Source: Saprospiraceae bacterium
Lineage (GTDB): Bacteria > Bacteroidota > Bacteroidia > Chitinophagales > Saprospiraceae
Length of the DNA: 15,005 nt
Reading direction: 5' to 3'
Assembly (NCBI GenBank): GCA_007125435.1
Contig: SLDF01000026.1
Coordinates: 1 to 15,005 of the forward strand
The position numbers and the translations under genes are program-made. The notes beneath the pieces are model-generated. The model worked only from the letters and a program-made list of their open reading frames with translations. It was not told where the DNA came from and searched no databases. Numbering within the stretch: position 1 is the stretch's first letter; every line of letters begins with the position of its first letter. Shown here piece after piece: positions 14,783 to 15,005 of the stretch.

Positions 14783-15005
14783 CTTTGAATTCGCTTCGCT
14801 CATGTTTAACTCACTATCGTTCGCGTTTAGTTCGCTTTGCTCACCGTTTAACTCGCTACGCTCGCGTTTATAGCAGAGCTTCTGTTGAGAATTTTTCTGC
14901 AGTTTGTTAGTAAGGAGCTTTTATCCCAAAAAACTTGAAAGCTTACAGTAATCTTCAAGCATAAACAGCGGAGTGGATAAAGTCCACGCAGCGTAAACGT
15001 TTGAG
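14783..15005 (+). repeat. large structured repeat, copy 2 (runs to the window edge)
   Basis: Same plan as copy 1. Array units lie at 14783-14803, 14804-14824, 14825-14845 and 14846-14865 (20-21 bp). The 108-bp core at 14866-14973 has identical length and about 80 of 108 bases shared by hand count, with no gaps. The internal stem CTTGAA (14934-14939) / TTCAAG (14954-14959) is kept while its loop has changed. In the closing arm the small hairpin is GTGGA-TAAAG-TCCAC (14973-14987), different in sequence from the one in copy 1. It ends GCGTAAACGTTTGAG at the window edge and may continue beyond. Confidence 0.8.

Larger units (their letters stand above)
14093..15005. other. repeat-rich intergenic region without a convincing gene
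   Basis: About 0.9 kb with no recognisable gene. The minus frame at 14120-14368 (82 codons) spans the proposed promoter and the GATAAAA tract. Its phenylalanine/leucine/serine-rich middle is the repeat translated, so it is not called. Beyond the promoter, heptamer tract, palindrome and two large repeat copies listed separately, 14388-14517 shows nothing I can name. Confidence 0.6.

Noticed and set aside
14541..14865. 20-21-bp repeats that could suggest a CRISPR array
   Set aside because: The units are directly adjacent with no unique spacers, diverge from each other, and no cas gene is present.

Overview
The window looks like a chromosomal segment of a member of the Bacteroidota, most likely a Cytophagales- or Saprospira-like marine or soil lineage. 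This rests on gene style (signal peptides ending in AQ or GQ, a periplasmic-TPR histidine kinase, tightly packed genes with little Shine-Dalgarno signal), on a TTG/TAnnTTTG-type promoter upstream of the aminotransferase, and on low-complexity heptamer repeats between genes. No RNA gene, CRISPR array, transposase or phage gene was seen.

Left flank (1-1349). There is no convincing gene here. It carries several degenerate copies of a roughly 80-bp repeat built around a 7-bp hairpin with the constant loop AGAGGC. It also holds two 7-bp-period tandem repeats, a TTCGCTTCGCT-type palindromic element and a run of nine G.

Plus-strand exopolysaccharide cluster (1350-9227). Six genes are packed with overlaps or gaps of 0-18 bp. 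In order they are: a half-length TolC-like outer-membrane protein; a Wzz/GumC-type chain-length protein with a degenerate tyrosine-kinase-like C-terminal domain; an O-antigen ligase/polymerase-type membrane protein; a GT2 glycosyltransferase; a GT4 glycosyltransferase; and a Wzx-type flippase split by a one-base frameshift. Together they outline a Wzx/Wzy-like route: sugars are added to a lipid-linked unit by the glycosyltransferases, the unit is flipped by Wzx, polymerised by the ligase-fold protein, and exported through the chain-length protein and the outer-membrane protein. The window has no priming sugar-phosphate transferase, no classical Wza (SLBB) exporter and no tyrosine phosphatase.

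Minus-strand group (14092-9295), convergent with the cluster. In transcription order these are a class I PLP aminotransferase, a propionyl-CoA carboxylase beta chain and a TPR-containing sensor histidine kinase. Gaps are 38 and 26 bp, so they may share the promoter proposed just upstream of the aminotransferase.

Right flank (14093-15005). No convincing gene is present. It carries a GATAAAA heptamer repeat, a palindromic element, and two ~215-bp copies of a structured repeat made of a 20-21-bp array, a 108-bp core and an inverted arm. Pieces of the same family occur in the left flank, so related repeats bracket the coding part of the window. The most notable points are the repeat families with compensating stem changes, the single-unit TolC protein, the kinase-dead-looking chain-length protein and the broken flippase.
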